64,000 bases of DNA from contig VWZS01000909.1 of NCBI GenBank assembly GCA_013397075.1, positions 683,478-747,477 on the forward strand, in the 5' to 3' direction. This document shows, one piece after another, positions 59,315 through 64,000 of the stretch. The first letter of the stretch is position 1. Each line of letters opens with the position of its first letter. The notes under the pieces were generated by a model. It was not told the origin of the DNA and ran no database searches. It was given only the letters and a program-made list of their open reading frames with translations. Made by a program: the position numbers and the translations under genes. The stretch is from Rhabdornis inornatus (lineage: Eukaryota; Chordata; Aves; Passeriformes; Rhabdornithidae).

Positions 59315-61851
59315 GATGTAAGTCATGCAAGCATTCATATTTTCAGTATTCCTTATATGCCCATTCAAGCATTATAGATTATTATGCCAAAATGGTACAC
59401 TGAGATTTTTTAATTGCAATTAATATCCCTTTTAAGGACCTTGGTAGAATGAACTCAAAGATCACCAAAAGCAATTAAAATCTATTGGAGATGCAATGAA
59501 ATGTTAGGCTAGCTAAAGGGAAAAGTGGTGCAACATACTTTTCAAGAAACAGGACAGAAAATTAACAGAAAGTATACCAGCAACGCATGAACTTCAGAGA
59601 CTATGAAAACAACAGACAGGAAAACAAAAATCATTCACAGGTGAGAATGAATACATTAAAGCAACCAGAGGCAAATCCCAAGCTTCTATTTTAGCTTATT
59701 TTAGGATTATTTTTAAAAATTAATATGAATAAAGTGAAATTAAAGGGAAGAAAAAGAATAATCAGGATTTCAGTTAAGTAGAAATTAATTTTTACTCCAG
59801 TTTGAGACATCTTGGGGAAGTATACTTTGATACCTATGATGCACAAGTCTACTTTTTTTTTTTTTAATGCCTGAAATGGTTTTAGTGCTTGAAACTCCAC
59901 TGGTTATTATTTTGCATTCATGTTATTTTTGTCTAAATAACATGAACAGTCATAGAAAACATGTAATAAGCAAAGATGCCATTAGTTTAGTCACACAAGT
60001 TCATGCTGCCTAACCTACATTCCAAACTCAGAAAAAAAAGACTTTACCTGAAATGCATACAACTATGTAGTCAGCACAGATTTTAGAACTCCAACTTCAA
60101 AATAGATATGAATGATAGATGGTGTTCCAGGCACTGTTTAAATTGTAGTTCCAGGCAGAAATCATCCATCTGGTAATTTCTCAAAAAATGGTGATTTCCC
60201 AGCCTTTTCATATTATATTGTCCAACAATATTTCTTCTGTGTTTTCCATTACAGTTACTTTCTAGAATTACCACATTTCAGTGACAAGTGTAGCTCCCAA
60301 CTTCCTAAAGCTTCAAATACCCAGAATCATTTTTCTGTAGGCTTTAGCAGGATTTAAGTCCCTAAACCTCAATGTAGGTAGAGAATTTCAGAGAGATGTA
60401 TCTAGCACTGTATGTTTATACGCAATGCACATTCTAGATAATAAGTAAGTAGCAAGACCTAAGGAAGAGATTATGCATATAAGTGCATCTGCAGCCTTCA
60501 CTGACATTTTGTAACTTTTCAGATGTGGACTTCACCATAATAACATAATTCCTTTAATGTAGTTGTTTTGTAACACAAAAAATTATCCTTGCTATTTTTA
60601 ACTATATAAATTTCTGCTCTATAGTAGGCATGAGACTGAATATCTGATTAAAGGTGCAAAATTTATCTACCCCTAGATTTCCAAGTGCCATAGAAAGAAT
60701 CCACAAAGACAGTAAAATAGCAGTTCTTTATTGTCTCAGTTCATCAGGATACTCTTGAACAGTAACATTTGCTAATGCCACTCTTGGGACACTCTCTCGT
60801 GAAGACAGATTTCATAACATCACTTGGTCATCATTGATGCCCGTTCACCCTAAGTCTGACTTTTAAAAGTACTATGATGCCTCTTGCTCATTTTCTTATC
60901 TCAGCAGACTACAATCTATTTCTACCTATGAGATTACCAGTAAGTGAGATGTTTACCACAGAAAACAATATTTTTTTCCATGAAGAAAAGCCATGTACAG
61001 CTACTCTTGATAAAATACTGAAAGCATTTTGCACCACATTTAGTAGATTGATGAATTAGCTGTAAAACTCTCACCTCTCTCTCCTCTAACTTCAGTATTT
61101 TATGACACTGCTTATTTTAAACTGGTAAAGTCCACACTGTCCATTCTTTCTTTACAAATGCATGGGACTTCATGCAGAAAGAAAGTGATATTCACATGAG
61201 GAAGGCTGTCAAAGACAGCATTATAAGCAAGCAAGTTACAGGAAAGTACAAAAACACACAGCAGGCAACATCACAAATAATAGAATTGCTAAACACCTTT
61301 CATTTTTAATTTAATTACAACAGTTCCACCTAATATGTCTCACTCTGACTGTGTGATAGCACAAACAAAAGGATAGTTCTGTGGCTGAAGAATTTAATTA
61401 AAGCAGGAAACAAAGTTAGTTTTGTGCTCAGCTTTATCATTTTCTGTGTGCTAAGACCATTCTGCAGTTTCATATGACTTCAAAGCAAATTAGGTCTGCT
61501 CAGAAGCCCCGAAAATTGAAGCATTGAGGCACTTAGATAGGGGTCTAGAACAAATGCTGTACCCCAAAATCTGCTTTGAGAGTTTCATTCTCATACGAGC
61601 TTTCCACTGAAATTTATTACAGATGCTATATAACCTGGGTTTTGATATCATATGCAAATTCTGTAGGCAGAATGTTCAAAGAATATCCACAGACATCTTT
61701 GTTGCAGTGTTCTGGAATGTAGGCATAGAAATAAAGACTCCCCTGGAAGTATGGTTTAAATCCATACAAAGCAAAGAGTTCATCTCACTGTCAGCGCCTT
61801 TTTTGTTCTGAGTTTTCCTTAAAAGATGTATTTCTGCCATTCACTGAATAT

Positions 61852-61907
61852 GAAATAAACACTAACATACTAAAGAATTGAAATAAACACTAACATGCTA
61901 AAGAATA
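61852..61907. repeat. 28-bp tandem duplication, two copies
   Basis: The unit beginning GAAATAAACACTAACAT is present twice in direct succession, 28 bases apart. The clear differences are an A to G change (ACATAC versus ACATGC) and the final base. This indicates a recent local duplication. Confidence 0.88.
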
Positions 61908-64000
61908 ATAAAGCAAATTTTTAAAATTGTTTGCATAATTATCATATGTCAGTCATTATATGTTAATCCAAAGATAAAAGAGTGAATTAATGTACAAATG
62001 GGTACATAGTTTTCTGATAAAGCTTTTTTTCCTTTAAACAATATTGTCACTAAATTGTAAAATCTCCACCAGATATTCAATTCCAGTTCCAATAATGACA
62101 TTAAAAGCATACATTTAAATCTGAAATAATATAAGCTTATTGCAGGATTATTTTTTAAAAAGCAATTTTTCTGACTGCTCCCCTTATGTTAAAATTAACT
62201 GTATGACCAGAATGAGCATTGATTTGCTCTTCTGAGTTCAAAATAATTCTTTTGATAGTCTCATATTTATAGTGGTGAAGCTGAGACTTGAATCTGTCCC
62301 TCTGTTTTTACATGTTGAAAGCCATAGGAGCAAGTGATCAGAAAACATGATTATATATTCCTGAAAAACAGCCAGCTGTCAGTTTTCTTGTTGCCAGTGT
62401 ATCAGTGCAAGAATCTGTAGCCAGGGTTTCAAAAGACTCAGCGCCAGCACTATATAAAAACTGATTAATAAACAACACTATCGTCAATGTAATGTATTTG
62501 GAGAGAGCAAAAAATAGGAGAGTATGTACTCCAGCAGACTCAGGCATAAAGAGATGGCACACCTCCAGTCTGAGTGAGTATTACAATGAAACTTTCATTT
62601 CCATGAAAGCAACAGATTTTTAATAATTTTTAACACCAACAAAGAACAATAAAAGATTTGTCCAAAATATTTAAATAGGAGTGTGTATAAGACAAAGCAC
62701 ACAAATCCCTTAGGCCTCCACTCTTTAAAAATGGTTGCTTCCTCTTGACATTCCAAGAAATGTAGCAGATATAGAATAGAAGGGATAGAAGCACAAGAGG
62801 TTTACACCATCAGAGCACAGCAGCAAACACAGTACTACAAGGAGGCATTTATGCCATACTAGAAGGAAATCTAGTCTAACATGTAATTTTTAGATCCATA
62901 CATGCTTTTCAAAACCTGTATCAGGACATCAGGAGACACTGAATTTATAGGGTTTCATGAAAAATGGTATAGCTTCTCTGGCAGGCAACCCATCTGCAGT
63001 AGCTATTCTTCCCTCATGTAAGCACATTAGCATATCAACACCAGCTAGAGTATAAAGATGCAATTGAGACAGAAGAAATATGAGGTGTGGTAGAGAAAAC
63101 CTGTTAGTTTGCCTCATTTAAGACTTGTCCCATGCCACAAAAGAATGCCCAGACTCTTGACTCTATAAAAATTATGTTCTAAATAGGAATCAAAACAAAA
63201 TTGAATTTCCTTATCCAAAATACTCATTCTTTCCTTGCTATCCCTTTCCCCAGTAAGTGAGAAAAACATTCATGAAAACAAAATCTGCACTAGAATTAAC
63301 ATCAGAATGTACAAATTGAATTTTGTTCTTACTGGTAACATAAGCAAGAACTGTGTCTGATACAATCATATTAATTTATTATTAAATAGTACCTAGAACA
63401 TCCCAAAATATTTCAGTGAGCATGGCACCACACCCATTAGAAAACAGGACTCTTTAAAACACAAAAGAACATGCAAATAGTAGCAAATAATTTCAGATAA
63501 TTACCTAGACTTCACTGCACTCAACACTCAAAAATCTATTGGGTGGAACAGATGGGAGAAAAGCAGACACATCATTTTCATTGCTTTTGAAATGAATAGG
63601 TCAGAAGTTTTAGAAAGGCAGAACATTCTAAATAGCACAATAAATTCTCTCCTTCAGAAGTTCACAACCTCATGAGAAGTAAGTTTGGGTTATATTGCTT
63701 GATGACTGGGTGCATTATGGCTAATGAATCATTATGGTACCTGCTGAAGACAAAGTGTACCCAATACTCTATTTGTGTGAGAGGTAAACAGTTGGGGACA
63801 GGGCATTCAAAAGAACTTCCTCTTGCTCTGCTGAAGCGTGTTAACTCCAGTATTTCAATCTTGGCAACTATTTCCTACTTTGGGACCAAAAAGTGACACT
63901 GTCCAACACTTAACTGCCTGTTGTTTAGTAATAAACACCTGTTAGTGTTTATCATTTAAACTTCTTTGCATTGCAATTAAATCCAGATTTGAGCAGGAGA

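Larger units (their letters stand above)
56295..64000. other. AT-rich non-coding right flank
   Basis: No gene supported; all open frames are short and motif-free. Noted separately are a 16-bp palindrome (57193-57208), a possible regulatory segment at about 57490-57735 with a TACGTCA site, a compound hairpin (59264-59314) and a 28-bp tandem duplication (61852-61907). Confidence 0.6.

Overview
This window looks like non-coding nuclear DNA of a songbird (order Passeriformes). It is AT-rich, vertebrate-like sequence with no long open reading frames, no operons and no ribosome-binding sites. The repeats identify the lineage: two CR1 LINE fragments on the plus strand and one CR1 3' end on the minus strand, a tRNA-Ile-headed SINE of the TguSINE1 type, two solo endogenous-retrovirus LTRs of a family common in passerines, and a third LTR-like segment. 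Family names are from memory of consensus sequences, not from a search.

Layout. Positions 1-13,450 are mostly unique sequence with worn relics of an ancient MIR/L3-like amniote repeat. This part also holds the only plausible protein-coding material, a candidate 142-bp minus-strand exon at 5385-5526 with good splice signals on both sides. A weaker minus-strand candidate lies at 1659-1720. Position 13,453-13,596 is a minus-strand CR1 3' end. From 13,600 to 30,170 I see no gene; one stretch (about 18,820-19,330) has the look of a conserved regulatory element. From 30,170 to 34,080 there is a repeat cluster: an LTR-like segment running directly into a CR1 3' region, a G-quadruplex-prone tract, a frameshifted CR1 reverse-transcriptase fragment, a perfect 12-bp hairpin and the SINE. 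From 34,080 to 64,000 the main features are two independent solo LTRs (42,851-43,417 and 55,704-56,289), each with its own 5-bp target duplication, an ATTAGA hexamer microsatellite (51,564-51,645), a 51-nt compound hairpin (59,264-59,314) and small tandem duplications.

Interpretation. The window is best read as a large intron or an intergenic stretch. If the 5385-5526 exon is real, a minus-strand gene passes through at least the left end. I found no complete gene, functional RNA gene, CRISPR array or new defence-like system. The most informative points are the dated mobile-element history, the exon candidate and several perfect inverted repeats that annotated features do not explain.
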